Numbered from the stretch's first letter, positions 53,732-62,972 are shown. The stretch is DNA of 64,000 nt from Woeseiaceae bacterium (GCA_021773055.1 JAJFKV010000039.1:1-64000), one strand, 5' to 3'. The notes: generated from the sequence alone by a model not told the origin. Program-made: numbers and translations.

Positions 53732-55348
53732 ATGACGGAAAATATCAGCAACTGGGGCGACCAGGAGGAGGGCGAGATCCGGGATCAGTTAGGTACTGTT
53801 CTCGAAAGCGCGTTGTTTGCTCACGCTGAGCGCCAGGCTCGGTTTCTGAAGTTTGTCGTTGACGAGACCCTGGCTGGTCGCGCGGATCGAATCAATCAGT
53901 ATGCGATTGCCGTAGACGTTTTCGATCGTGATGAGACTTTTGATCCGGCGATTGATGCAATTGTTCGGGTCGAGGCGGGGCGGCTGCGCTCAAAGCTCCT
54001 GGAGTATTACGCTGATTTGGGTCGCGACGACCCGATCCGCATCGAGTTGCCGAAACGAAGCTATGCGGCAACATTCCGACACACATTCGGCAGTGACAAC
54101 TCGGGATCGGCCGGGGACGCGAAATTCGATCGCGAGGTTTCTTCAAAAATCGATTCGGCAAGGTCCGCTCTGCTAGCCGACCCGATGATCGCTGTCTTGC
54201 CATTCGTCAACATGAGTCCCGATCCGGAGCAGGAGTACTTCGCCGATGGCATCACGGAAGACCTGATCACGGATCTTTCCAAGCTTCCCGGGATTGCTGT
54301 GATTTCCCGGCATTCCACATTCACCTATAAAAACAGTGATGTGACCGTGCAGCAGGTGTGCGAAGAACTTGGTTCAAATCTCGTGCTGGAAGGCAGCGTG
54401 CGAAAAGTCGGAGACAAGGTGCGCATTACGGCACAACTTATCGAGGGATCCAGTGGCCAGCACCTGTGGGCGCAACGCTACGATCGCAATCTCGAAAACA
54501 TATTCGAGATTCAGGACGAGGTGAATCAAAAGATCGTCAGCGCCTGCAGTGTGCAATTGTCGGACGGCGAACGCCAGGGTCTGAATCGACGAGGGACAGA
54601 AGTCATTGACGCCTATGACTACGTCCTGCGCGGCATGAAGGAAACACAGGCGAATACCATGGAAGGGTCGGCGCGAGCCCGGTACTGTTTCGAAAGCGCG
54701 CTCCAGTTGGATCCAGACTACGCGGCGGCGTACGCGCGCCTGGCGCTCAACTACCTATTTCGCTGGATTCAAAATTGGAGCGATTCCAAAGAGGACTCCC
54801 TTGATAAGGGACTTGAGTTTGCTCTCAAGGCTGTCGCCGTCGACAGCCGGCTTGCGATGGCACATGCAGCCTTGTCCTGGGCTCACCTGTGGCAGGGTGA
54901 ACACGATAAGGCGATAGCCGCGGGCAGGCTTGCAATTGATCTGGACCCGGACGACGTTCTCGCACTCGAGCGTCTTGCAATGAGCATGATCTTCTCGGGC
55001 GATGCTGAGTCGAGCCTGGATTTGATCGAAAAGGCCAGACGGCTCAATCCAAATTTCACCTACGATTTCGTACACGGCCTGGCCATGTTCATGATGTCGA
55101 ATTACGCTGAGGCGATCGAAAGTACTCAACGTAGCTTCGATGTGAGCCCTAATTTTGTGCCTGCAGGTTTGTATCTTGCCGCCAGTCACGCACTGGCAGG
55201 TAATCATGAAAGGGCTGAGGCCACCGTTGCAAAGATCAGGCAGGCCAATCCGTCCTATCAACTGTCCGATGGATTTCTTACGCAGTTCAAAAATTCAGAG
55301 GACCGCGAGCGTTTCACCGGCGGCCTGCGACAGGCCGGGCTTACGTAG
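53732..55348 (+). CDS. TolB-like/TPR protein with winged-helix-like N-terminal domain
   Basis: Soluble protein of 538 residues. Residues about 12-115 end with AIVRVEAGRLRSKL and DPIRIELPKRSYAATF, which mirror the recognition helix and wing of OmpR/CadC-type DNA-binding domains. Residues about 145-275 form a TolB/FlgO-like domain (IAVLPFVNMSPDPEQEYFAD; LVLEGSVRKVGDKVRITAQL). The rest has several TPR repeats (ALQLDPDYAAAYARLALNYL). No membrane segment. Often annotated as adenylate-cyclase-related; no cyclase domain is present. A probable regulator of the divergent efflux operon. Confidence 0.78.
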   Translation: MTENISNWGDQEEGEIRDQLGTVLESALFAHAERQARFLKFVVDETLAGRADRINQYAIAVDVFDRDETFDPAIDAIVRVEAGRLRSKLLEYYADLGRDDPIRIELPKRSYAATFRHTFGSDNSGSAGDAKFDREVSSKIDSARSALLADPMIAVLPFVNMSPDPEQEYFADGITEDLITDLSKLPGIAVISRHSTFTYKNSDVTVQQVCEELGSNLVLEGSVRKVGDKVRITAQLIEGSSGQHLWAQRYDRNLENIFEIQDEVNQKIVSACSVQLSDGERQGLNRRGTEVIDAYDYVLRGMKETQANTMEGSARARYCFESALQLDPDYAAAYARLALNYLFRWIQNWSDSKEDSLDKGLEFALKAVAVDSRLAMAHAALSWAHLWQGEHDKAIAAGRLAIDLDPDDVLALERLAMSMIFSGDAESSLDLIEKARRLNPNFTYDFVHGLAMFMMSNYAEAIESTQRSFDVSPNFVPAGLYLAASHALAGNHERAEATVAKIRQANPSYQLSDGFLTQFKNSEDRERFTGGLRQAGLT

Positions 55349-55379
55349 ACTGAATCGAAGCCCCTATCTACAGATCGCC

Positions 55380-56357
55380 TCAGCCACCTACAGAAATTAC
55401 CACCGTCCCTAATCTCCGTTCTGTTTCAACACGCCGGTGTGCTTGCGCTGCTTCCTCCATTGGGTAGATCTTGTCGACAGTTGCGGCAATCTCGCCTGCC
55501 TCAATCATTCGCTTTAGTTCAAGTAGTTCTTCCTCTTTTTCACCGGCAAACGCAAAAAGAACCTTTCGGTCGCCGAACCGCGAAGTTACCGGAGACCTCA
55601 GCATGTCACTGAGCTTCGGGTTGGCCATAACATAGCGACCGCCCGGCTTGAGTGCTCGAACGCAACTGGAATAGGACGTCCCCGCGACCATACTGAAAAT
55701 CACGTCATAGGTGTGGCCACGCTTCAAAAAGTCTTCCCTGGTGTAGTCCACAAAATGATCTGCACCGATGTCCCTCAACATCGTTTCCTTGATCCCGCTA
55801 TCAACTGCCGTGACCTCAGCGCCCATCGCCTTTGCGATCTGCACCGCGAACGTACCGATGCTCCCACCTGCGCCGTTAATGAGCACCTTGTCTCCTTGCT
55901 GAACGCCAGCTTTGCGCATGAAGTGCAAAGCATTCAGGCCACCCAAAGGCACCGAGGCGGCCTCCGCGAACGACATGTTGACGGGCATGGTCACCATCGT
56001 GCAGCTGTCCGCGATGCAGAGATGCTCAGCGTACGCACCCATCCGCAGGCCAGCACCCCCAAAGACGTCTTGTCCGGTCTGAAATCTGCTGACATCGTTG
56101 CCCGTCGCCTCGACTACACCAGCGAAATAGTTACCAAGGATCGGGTTGCGCGGCTTTCTGAGGCCGAGCGCTATCCGGAGGGGCAGCCAAAACCAGCTCA
56201 CGGCAAACTTGAAACTGCGCATCTCGCAGTCCGCTTTCGTGGCTTCGACAGCGCGCACGCTGATCAGAACCTGATCCGCTTCTGGCCTGGGCTTCTGCAC
56301 GTCTTCCACGTGAAGAACATCCGGGCCGCCATACTCTTCGTAAACGATCGCTTTCAT
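55380..56357 (-). CDS. Quinone-oxidoreductase-like MDR enzyme
   Basis: Medium-chain reductase of 325 residues without the structural zinc cysteines: MKAIVYEEYGGPDVL at the start, the GroES-like domain, then VLINGAGGSIGTFAVQIAKA as the NADPH loop and SVPLGGLNALHFM. Zeta-crystallin/QOR-type, reducing quinones or enones. Cytoplasmic. Same strand as the aminotransferase gene (start 57848) with 84 bases between; convergent with the TolB/TPR gene with 31 bases between stops. Confidence 0.88.
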   Translation of the reverse strand: MKAIVYEEYGGPDVLHVEDVQKPRPEADQVLISVRAVEATKADCEMRSFKFAVSWFWLPLRIALGLRKPRNPILGNYFAGVVEATGNDVSRFQTGQDVFGGAGLRMGAYAEHLCIADSCTMVTMPVNMSFAEAASVPLGGLNALHFMRKAGVQQGDKVLINGAGGSIGTFAVQIAKAMGAEVTAVDSGIKETMLRDIGADHFVDYTREDFLKRGHTYDVIFSMVAGTSYSSCVRALKPGGRYVMANPKLSDMLRSPVTSRFGDRKVLFAFAGEKEEELLELKRMIEAGEIAATVDKIYPMEEAAQAHRRVETERRLGTVVISVGG

Positions 56358-56441
56358 TTGCTTCTCTCAAGTCGACTCGGCGCGCCAATCGTCGATGCGA
56401 ATAATCGTTGAATTCGGATCGATATTCAGTGCGATTCAACA

Positions 56442-57848
56442 TTAGAAGCCTGCTACGCCACTCGGATAGGCCGCCGCATCGCCCTCTGTGTGGCCGTGTT
56501 CCTCAACGTAGCGGATCGCATCTTCCATGATCTCGAGTCCTTCGCGAAGCACAGACTCATCCATGTTGAGCGCGGGATACAATCGAATCGTGTCTTCATG
56601 ATCGGAAAGCGCCCATGCGCCGTTTTCGAGCATCTTTCCGCGCACAGCTCGCGCTGTCCACCAATCCTTTTCATCAACGCCCGCGTTCTCCGGCTTGCCG
56701 AAGCTCACACCGAGTAGTAAGCCGTTGCCACGCGCCTGGCGCACAATACTGTAGCGTTCCCATTCACGCATTATTCCGGCTGCGATATTGCCGAGTCGTT
56801 TCGCGTGCGCGACGATATGGTCTCGTTCGAAGATTTCCAGTGTCCTGATCGCTGCCGCGCACCCTGCAGGTGTTCCGGCGAAGGTCGAGCCGGAGGCGAA
56901 TGCAGTGTTGTCGCCCATGATTTCATCTCGCGCGGAGATTCCGCACAGTGGTGCAATACCGCCGGACAGGTTTTTTCCGTACACGAGAATATCGGGTACG
57001 ACGTCATAATGATCGATACCCCACATTCGGCCAGTACGACCCAGCCCCGTCAGTACTTCGTCGGAGATCATCAACCAGTCGTTCTTGTCACAGATCTCCC
57101 GAATGCCACGTAAGAAACGCGTTGACGGAATCCAGTTACCGCCTTCGGCGAGACCCGGCTCGACAAGGATGCCCGCGATGTTGTTACGTGCTGCAATACT
57201 GGAAGGAATGTGGTTGTCCAGATACCAAAGGCAATACTCGGTGTACTGATCCTCGTCCATTCCGGCTGGGATGTGATCACTGTATGGATAAGGTGCCTTG
57301 ATAACGCCGCCGCCCCAGCCTTCGAGATAGGTGCTGTAACCGCCATCGAGCCCGCTCAGTATCTTCGTGCCGATGCCCATGCCGTGATAGGAAGAACTGA
57401 AGGTGATGATGTAACGTCGCTTCGTGTGCGTGAGAGCGAGGTGGACAGCCGCTTCGGCCGCCTCGGTGCCCGACACCTCGTAACTCGTCCGTGGCAGCGC
57501 CTTGCCCGGCATAATGTTGGCAAGCATTTCAGCCAGGTCATAGCGCAAAGGGTGGTCATAATGAAAACCAAAGCGCCGGTTAGCGGCTTCTACGACCTCG
57601 AGGATCTCGGGATGACAGTTGCCGAGCGGGTTTGTCGCCCAACCATTCTGGAAATCGATGTAGCGATTGCCGTCCAGGTCCCAGACGAAATCGCCCTCCG
57701 CCTTATCAATAACAATCTGCCGTACCGGACGAAAACCGCGTTGCCCGGCTCGCTCCATTTCGGCATCGAACCGCAAGCCGTTCCTGAAAAGCGGAATGCC
57801 GCGTTCGAGTGCCGCGCGCGTTTTGGGCCCCGGGAACTTGTGATCCAT
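56442..57848 (-). CDS. Class III aminotransferase
   Basis: PLP-dependent omega-type aminotransferase of 468 residues. Schiff-base Lys292 in YGKNLSGG, upstream DEVLTGLGRTG (PLP-contacting Asp), and ENIMPGK-like/SGTEAAEAAVHLA phosphate-binding region are seen. The N-terminal IVIDKAEGDFVWDLDGNRYID is typical of the GabT/acetylornithine group. The amino donor is not deducible. ATG at 57848 (MDHKFPGPK) matches the family start. A perfect inverted repeat lies 85 bases upstream, and an OxyR-like regulator gene is next. Confidence 0.88.
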   Translation of the reverse strand: MDHKFPGPKTRAALERGIPLFRNGLRFDAEMERAGQRGFRPVRQIVIDKAEGDFVWDLDGNRYIDFQNGWATNPLGNCHPEILEVVEAANRRFGFHYDHPLRYDLAEMLANIMPGKALPRTSYEVSGTEAAEAAVHLALTHTKRRYIITFSSSYHGMGIGTKILSGLDGGYSTYLEGWGGGVIKAPYPYSDHIPAGMDEDQYTEYCLWYLDNHIPSSIAARNNIAGILVEPGLAEGGNWIPSTRFLRGIREICDKNDWLMISDEVLTGLGRTGRMWGIDHYDVVPDILVYGKNLSGGIAPLCGISARDEIMGDNTAFASGSTFAGTPAGCAAAIRTLEIFERDHIVAHAKRLGNIAAGIMREWERYSIVRQARGNGLLLGVSFGKPENAGVDEKDWWTARAVRGKMLENGAWALSDHEDTIRLYPALNMDESVLREGLEIMEDAIRYVEEHGHTEGDAAAYPSGVAGF

Positions 57849-57932
57849 GACATGCAGCCTCGAAACTACTAATGCCCTCAATTTTGGCACATAAGCATCG
57901 AAAAGAAGAAATAATACCGGCGCTCACCGAAA

Positions 57933-57957
57933 CATAACCGCCATCATCCCGGTTATG
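57933..57957. promoter_or_regulatory. Inverted repeat upstream of aminotransferase gene
   Basis: Perfect 8-bp arms CATAACCG and CGGTTATG separated by 9 bases, 84 bases before the aminotransferase start and about 100 bases after the LysR-type gene stop. On the minus strand it is followed by TTTCGG, so it could be a weak terminator of the regulator gene, or an operator; the arm spacing suits a dimeric repressor or activator. Confidence 0.45.
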
Positions 57958-58058
57958 GGTAAGCTCGACTAAATTGGTTCCCGGAAGCGTCCTGAGGCAT
58001 CGCGGTGTCCTGGGTTGCTTCGCGAATCGATCCGCCCCTGACCACCAACCCTATTGGG

Positions 58059-58994
58059 CTATATGTCGTTAAGCGCACTCCGAAATTCCTCAGGGACGCA
58101 CCCGCGCACCAACTCGAAAAAAAGCTCGACGTCATCGCCTCTTTTGAAAGAGTGTCGCCAGGCAAGCACGATTTTCCTGCCGTACTGTCTCTTGCCGCCA
58201 AGCTGTCTATAGCGAATTAGCTCGGTAAGGGGTGGGCTTGAGCCAACCGCGAGGGACGGCAAAAGCGTATAACCAGCACCGGTGGCAACCATGTGCCGAA
58301 GCGTCTCCAATGTCATGGCGTGCAAACGCTGGCGACTTTGCCGCTGTTTGGCGGGACATACATCCAGTGCCTGACCAGTCAGACAGTGACCATCCTGCAA
58401 CAAGACCATGTCACTACCGCAAAGGTCCCTCGCATTTACGTCCTTTCGCGATGCAAGTTCGTGATCAAGCGGGACAGCCAGGACAAATGGCTCATAAAAC
58501 AGGTCCATCTCCTTCAGGCCCGTGGCATTAAGTGGCGCCGCCGCAATAATCAGGTCAAGTGAGCCAGCTTGCAGAGATGGTATTAGCGATTCGGTCAGAC
58601 CTTCGTGCAGGATCAGCTCCAAATTCGGATAAGCCTTGCGGAGACGTGGAAGTACCAGAGGCATAAGGTACGGGCCCAAGGTCGAAATAATTCCGACGCG
58701 CAAGTGGCCGCGAAGAGGCTCACGGGATGTTGATATTATCTCGTCAAAATCGGCAGTTTCATCCAATAATTCGCGGGCTTTTTGAACTAACCTCTCCCCG
58801 ACGGGCGTTACTCTAAACGCCCGATTACCTCGTTCGAACAATTCGACATCAAGTGTTGCCTCAATACGTTTGATGCGTTCACTCAGGGCCGGCTGCGTTA
58901 TAGCGCAGGCCTCCGCAGCGCGGCTGATCGAGCCACTTTCGGCCACTGCAACGATGTACTTGAGATCTCGAAACCCCAGGTTTTGAATGCTCAT
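58059..58994 (-). CDS. OxyR-like LysR-family regulator (second copy)
   Basis: LysR regulator of 311 residues: N-terminal winged helix-turn-helix (SISRAAEACAITQPALSERI) and effector domain with Cys204 and Cys213 in QDGHCLTGQALDVC, the same nine-residue spacing as OxyR. The region around the pair differs from the 40.7-kb OxyR (LTGQALDV for LRDHVLYA), so it is a paralogue, not a recent copy. Probably redox-responsive. Next to the aminotransferase gene on the same strand, not to an oxidative-stress gene. Confidence 0.87.
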   Translation of the reverse strand: MSIQNLGFRDLKYIVAVAESGSISRAAEACAITQPALSERIKRIEATLDVELFERGNRAFRVTPVGERLVQKARELLDETADFDEIISTSREPLRGHLRVGIISTLGPYLMPLVLPRLRKAYPNLELILHEGLTESLIPSLQAGSLDLIIAAAPLNATGLKEMDLFYEPFVLAVPLDHELASRKDVNARDLCGSDMVLLQDGHCLTGQALDVCPAKQRQSRQRLHAMTLETLRHMVATGAGYTLLPSLAVGSSPPLTELIRYRQLGGKRQYGRKIVLAWRHSFKRGDDVELFFELVRGCVPEEFRSALNDI

Positions 58995-59067
58995 AGGAAA
59001 GTCCGATGGGCTTACCAGAAAAAGTCTATTAGACCCTATGCGGTCTCTGCTCTAAGGTCAATGCAGC

Positions 59068-59379
59068 TTAGTGCTCTCGCGCATCAAGGATCGCCTTGAT
59101 GAGGTCCTCGGGCACTTCTTCCAGTACGGCATCATTCGGAAGCGCCGATATTGCACGGGTAATTTCTCTGGTGCGCTCATAGGCCGCCAGATATTCGCGA
59201 CATTCGCGGCAAAGCCGCAAGTGCCACTCAAAAACAGACTTCTGCTTTGTCGAAAGTTCATCGTCAAGGTAGCTCAGCACGAAGTCCTCAAACTCCTTAC
59301 AGGTGATCATGCGATGCACATGTCTGAGAAAAAGGCCCTTAAGCCAACGTCTAAGACTCCTCTTGTGTGTATGGCTCAT
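59068..59379 (-). CDS. Anti-sigma factor with zinc-finger (ZAS) domain
   Basis: Small protein of 103 residues. MITCKEFEDFVLSYLDDELS and HLRLCRECREYL form the H-x-x-x-C-x-x-C zinc anti-sigma domain with an upstream Cys. There is no membrane segment, so it is a soluble ZAS protein, which in other systems senses redox state or metals. The N-terminal basic region (HKRSLRRWLKGLFLRH) is about 25 residues longer than usual. Starts in ATGA overlap with the sigma factor stop, a classic cognate pair. Confidence 0.84.
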   Translation of the reverse strand: MSHTHKRSLRRWLKGLFLRHVHRMITCKEFEDFVLSYLDDELSTKQKSVFEWHLRLCRECREYLAAYERTREITRAISALPNDAVLEEVPEDLIKAILDAREH

Positions 59380-59960
59380 AGATATACCTCCCCGCGAAGG
59401 ACGGGCTCGAGTAAACCCTTAAGTGCGGAACGGGCACGGTGTAAACGGACCTTCACATTGCTTATGGAAATGTCCAACATCCCGGCGACCTCAGCGGTGT
59501 CGTATCCCTCGACGTCGCGAAGCTGCAAAACAACTCGGTATGAATCCGGTAACGCGTCGATAGCCTCGCTGACCATCAAGCGAAGGTCGCTGCGCTCAAG
59601 CACCTCCTGCAGCGTTGTCAGGTTGTGCCAGGGAGCCTCAATACGACAATCAAGTCGATCAAATTCCGGCAAATGTTCATCGATCGACTGTTCGGCGCGG
59701 CGCTTGACCTGGCGAATTTTCGTAATCGACGCATTCACCGTAATCCGATGCAGCCAGGTCTTCAGACTCGAGCGTCCCTCGAAGTCGGGCAGTCCTTTAA
59801 ACGCTGCCATGAACGCCTCTTGTACGACATCCTCGGCCAGCCCTCGGTCGCGCAATAGTCGTTCCGCCAACGCCAGCATCCAAGCAATATTGTCGCGCAC
59901 CAACTGTTCGGTTTCTGCCAGCTGGTGGGGTTCTTGTGCTCCGGAATCTATTGGTTTCAT
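59376..59960 (-). CDS. ECF RNA polymerase sigma factor
   Basis: Group 4 sigma factor of 194 residues: region 2 (ERLLRDRGLAEDVVQEAFMA; TWLHRITVN), and region 4 (LPDSYRVVLQLRDVEGYDTA; LDISISNVKVRLHRARSALK) with the helix-turn-helix that reads the -35 element. It should be held by the overlapping anti-sigma factor. Divergent from the Mla-type lipid-transport operon with 47 bases between starts, so that operon is a natural target. Confidence 0.92.
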   Translation of the reverse strand: MKPIDSGAQEPHQLAETEQLVRDNIAWMLALAERLLRDRGLAEDVVQEAFMAAFKGLPDFEGRSSLKTWLHRITVNASITKIRQVKRRAEQSIDEHLPEFDRLDCRIEAPWHNLTTLQEVLERSDLRLMVSEAIDALPDSYRVVLQLRDVEGYDTAEVAGMLDISISNVKVRLHRARSALKGLLEPVLRGEVYL

Positions 59961-59979
59961 AAAGTTAATTACTGCCCGG

Positions 59980-60008
59980 TGTAACCAATCGCCAATGGCG
60001 AGCGTCTA
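59980..60008 (+). promoter_or_regulatory. Possible ECF-type promoter of the Mla-like operon
   Basis: TGTAAC (59980-59985), 17 bases, then CGTCTA (60003-60008) resembles an ECF -35/-10 pair and faces the lipid-transport operon. A second GTGTAACC occurs at 60027-60034. If this promoter is used, transcription would begin near 60015 and the ATG at 60008 could not be the start, favouring ATG 60050. Consensus and spacing are judged by eye only. Confidence 0.3.
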
Positions 60009-61228
60009 TGCCTTTCAACTCCAACAGTGTAACCCGCGTGGCGAGACAAATGAATTTTGCAGCTGACATCCAACCGCAGGCGGGTACCGAGTTGAGTGGA
60101 CCGGATGACGGTGTGCTTATTATCAAGTTGTTCGGCGACTGGACTGAGTTTGAAGATGCAACTACCGCTTTGAGTGATGCGGTCCTGGCTGCGATTGGCA
60201 GCGTAACGACTTCCGAGTTGCAACAGACTGACATAAAACGCGTCGAACTCGATGGCACAACTCTCGGTTCCTGGGATAGTCGAGTTTTGGTAGGCATAAC
60301 ATCGGCCTCCACTTTGATGACGCAACTTGATCTGGAGCTGGGTCTGGAAAAACTGCCGTCGGGCCTGCGAGGATTGCTCCGCCTGTCGCAAGCTGTTCCC
60401 CCCAGGGGCGAGCGCCGTGCGTCGCCGGCAAGCGACGATATGTTGACATTGATAGGCCAATCCGCGTTGCAGGTCTATCGATCGCTTAGCGACACCAATT
60501 TGTTTCTTGGCCAGTCCCTGCAAGCATTTTGGCGATTCGTACGTGGCAGAGCTCACTTCCTGCGCTCGGACATAACTGCCTACATCCAAACCACCGGACC
60601 TCAGGCATTGCCGATCGTCGGCATTATCAACGTGTTGCTAGGCGTAATTCTGGGTTTTATGGGCGCCGTACAGCTGCAACAATTCGGCGCACAAATTTAC
60701 GTCGCCGACTTGGTTGCGCTGGGGCAAACCCGGGAGATTGCCCCGATGATGACGGCGATCGTTATGGCAGGACGCACCGGCGCCGCCTACGCTGCACAGC
60801 TCGGTACCATGCAGGTCAATGAGGAAATCGACGCATTGAAAACCTTCGGTTTCTCGCCGATGGATTTCCTGGTGTTGCCGCGCATGTTGGCGCTCGCGAT
60901 CATGTTTCCCTTGCTTGTCCTGTACGCCGACGCTCTAGGCATCTTCGGCGGCTACCTGGTCGGTGTTGGCATGCTGGACCTGAGTACCACCGAATACATA
61001 GAGCAAACGCGGCATGCGATTGACATGGGTGACATTGCATTGGGCGTAGTGAAGGGCAGCATCTTCGGTGTTTTGGTTGCAGTTACGGGTTGCATGCATG
61101 GTATGCAAAGCGGGCGCAGCGCATCGGCCGTCGGCGATGCGACAACGAGTGCTGTTGTTAGTGGAATCATCGCCATAATTTTTACCACAGCAATTTTCTC
61201 CGTGCTCACCAGCGCGTTGGGAATCTAA
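60008..61228 (+). CDS. MlaE-family ABC permease with N-terminal STAS-like domain
   Basis: Permease of 406 residues: residues about 30-130 are a STAS/MlaB-like domain (VLIIKLFGDWTEF; GTTLGSWDSRVLVGI), residues about 180-406 the MlaE permease (GPQALPIVGIINVLLGVILG; MVMAGRTGAAYAAQLGTMQV). In E. coli these are separate MlaB and MlaE proteins; here they are fused. Part of an ABC system moving phospholipids or other lipids between membranes. ATG at 60050 is an alternative start. Next gene starts 2 bases after the stop. Confidence 0.9.
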   Translation: MPFNSNSVTRVARQMNFAADIQPQAGTELSGPDDGVLIIKLFGDWTEFEDATTALSDAVLAAIGSVTTSELQQTDIKRVELDGTTLGSWDSRVLVGITSASTLMTQLDLELGLEKLPSGLRGLLRLSQAVPPRGERRASPASDDMLTLIGQSALQVYRSLSDTNLFLGQSLQAFWRFVRGRAHFLRSDITAYIQTTGPQALPIVGIINVLLGVILGFMGAVQLQQFGAQIYVADLVALGQTREIAPMMTAIVMAGRTGAAYAAQLGTMQVNEEIDALKTFGFSPMDFLVLPRMLALAIMFPLLVLYADALGIFGGYLVGVGMLDLSTTEYIEQTRHAIDMGDIALGVVKGSIFGVLVAVTGCMHGMQSGRSASAVGDATTSAVVSGIIAIIFTTAIFSVLTSALGI

Positions 61229-61230
61229 GT

Positions 61231-62013
61231 ATGACCACGCCGACAATCGCGATAGCGGTAGACAATCTCAAAATGGCTTACGGTGACTTCGTCATTCAAC
61301 GCGAGCTCAACTTCCGCGTTCGTAACGGAGAAATTTTCATCATCATGGGTGATAGCGGAAGCGGCAAAAGCACGTTGTTACGACACCTCATCGGTTTGCA
61401 GCGCCCGGTCGAAGGAAATATTCACTACGGCGATACCAACTTCTGGTCACTGAGTGAGAGTCAACGCCGTAAGCACTCCAATCGTTTTGGCGTGCTGTAT
61501 CAGAGCGGCGCGCTATGGAGTTCAATGACGCTCGCGCAAAATGTCGCGTTACCGCTGAAAGAGCATACCGATCACACGGCGCGGGATGTTTCCGATCTGG
61601 TGTCCTTCAAACTATCGCTTGTCGGTCTCGCTGGCTTTGAAGACTACTACCCGGCTGAGATCAGTGGAGGTATGCGCAAGCGTGCGGGTTTGGCGCGTGC
61701 CATGGCGCTCGATCCGGAAATCCTGTTTTTCGATGAACCGTCCGCCGGGCTGGACCCGATCAGCGCCAAGCGTCTGGATGATCTCATTCTCGAATTGAGA
61801 GACAGCCTCGGTTCGACGATTGTCGTCGTTACACATGAGTTGGCAAGTATTTTCGCGATCGCCGATAACGCTGTTTTCGTTGACGCAGAAGCAAAAACAC
61901 AAACCGCGCTGGGCAACCCAAAAGAGCTGCGCGACAACCCGCCGAGCGAAAAGGTTGGTGAGTTTCTGACCCGCGGTGACAGCCATAAAATTTCAGCAGG
62001 AGTTCGTCAATGA
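61231..62013 (+). CDS. ABC transporter ATP-binding protein (MlaF-like)
   Basis: ATPase of 260 residues. Walker A GDSGSGKST (40-48), signature SGGMRKRAGLARAM and Walker B LFFDEPSAGLDP, Q-loop and H-loop (VVVTHELAS) present, the MlaF/Ttg2A type with the SGGM signature variant. Powers the lipid transporter. Located between the permease and MCE-domain genes; overlaps the next gene by 4 bases (ATGA). Confidence 0.93.
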   Translation: MTTPTIAIAVDNLKMAYGDFVIQRELNFRVRNGEIFIIMGDSGSGKSTLLRHLIGLQRPVEGNIHYGDTNFWSLSESQRRKHSNRFGVLYQSGALWSSMTLAQNVALPLKEHTDHTARDVSDLVSFKLSLVGLAGFEDYYPAEISGGMRKRAGLARAMALDPEILFFDEPSAGLDPISAKRLDDLILELRDSLGSTIVVVTHELASIFAIADNAVFVDAEAKTQTALGNPKELRDNPPSEKVGEFLTRGDSHKISAGVRQ

Positions 62014-62972
62014 AAGAAGCAAACCCGAAACTAATCGGTGTGTTTGTGATCGGTGCAATCGCTTTACTGGTTAGTGCGCTGGTCCTGTTTTCGAGCCAGG
62101 ATTTGTTTACGCCAAAACGCCAGTTCGTGGCGTACTTTCAACAGTCGGTCAATGGACTGAATGTGGGTGCCCCGGTGCGATTTCGCGGCATTCCGGTCGG
62201 TGAAGTAATCTACATTGACGGCGTCTACGATCCAGACAGCGGCAATATGATTCCCCGCCTGGTTTTCGAATTTCGTCCGGAAACGCTGGAGAACGCCGTA
62301 GTCCAGGATGGCGAATACACCTTGTTGCCATTACTCCTCAAAAACGGTCTGCGAGCCAGCCTTAAGTCGGCAAGCTTGCTGACGGGGCAGCTCTATGTGG
62401 CGCTCGATTTTCATCCAAACACACCCGAACGCAGGCTCGGTACGGGTAGTGATGCGTACCCCGAGATGCCGACGATCGATTCCGGCTTCGACGAAGCGCT
62501 GGCCAAACTCTCGGAGTTGCCACTTGAGGAAGTGCTATCTCGCGTAAGTGGTGCGTTTGCAGCGGCGGAAGATCTGCTGCGCAACCCCGATGTAACCGCC
62601 ACATTGGCGGCACTGCCGCCGCTGCTGACAAATGCGGATAGTGCTGTTGTTGATCTGCGGGGTTTCGTGAACAACGATCTCGTCTTCGCTGCACGTGACG
62701 TACGACAGGCCCTGGCGATCATGCGTACATCGGTGCAAAGCGTAGCGTCGACGTTGACGGAATCCTCGCTGGTGCAGGTCGACGCGACGCTGAAAGAAAT
62801 GGACAGTGCTCTGCAGCTCGTTAGCGAGCGCTTGCAACCGGATGACCCGCTTAGCTATGAACTTATGCGCGCACTGATGAGCGTTAGCAGCACGGCCCGG
62901 GCCATGCGCGAACTCGCAGACACTCTGGAAGAACACCCGGAATCACTACTACGAGGTAAGTCGACACAATGA
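62010..62972 (+). CDS. MlaD-family MCE-domain protein
   Basis: Periplasmic-facing protein of 320 residues with one N-terminal membrane anchor (about 10-29) and a single MCE domain (about 37-130; FQQSVNGLNVGAPVRFRGIP, SASLLTGQLYVALDF). A long C-terminal helical region (about 155-315, ELPLEEVLSRVSGAF) follows. MCE proteins form hexameric rings that carry lipid between membranes. It overlaps both neighbours by ATGA, in the usual E-F-D order of the operon. Confidence 0.92.
   Translation: MKEANPKLIGVFVIGAIALLVSALVLFSSQDLFTPKRQFVAYFQQSVNGLNVGAPVRFRGIPVGEVIYIDGVYDPDSGNMIPRLVFEFRPETLENAVVQDGEYTLLPLLLKNGLRASLKSASLLTGQLYVALDFHPNTPERRLGTGSDAYPEMPTIDSGFDEALAKLSELPLEEVLSRVSGAFAAAEDLLRNPDVTATLAALPPLLTNADSAVVDLRGFVNNDLVFAARDVRQALAIMRTSVQSVASTLTESSLVQVDATLKEMDSALQLVSERLQPDDPLSYELMRALMSVSSTARAMRELADTLEEHPESLLRGKSTQ

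Noticed and set aside
59961-60007. Possible small RNA or extra gene between the sigma and Mla-type genes
   Set aside because: Only 47 bases, explained by two divergent promoters; nothing more was seen.
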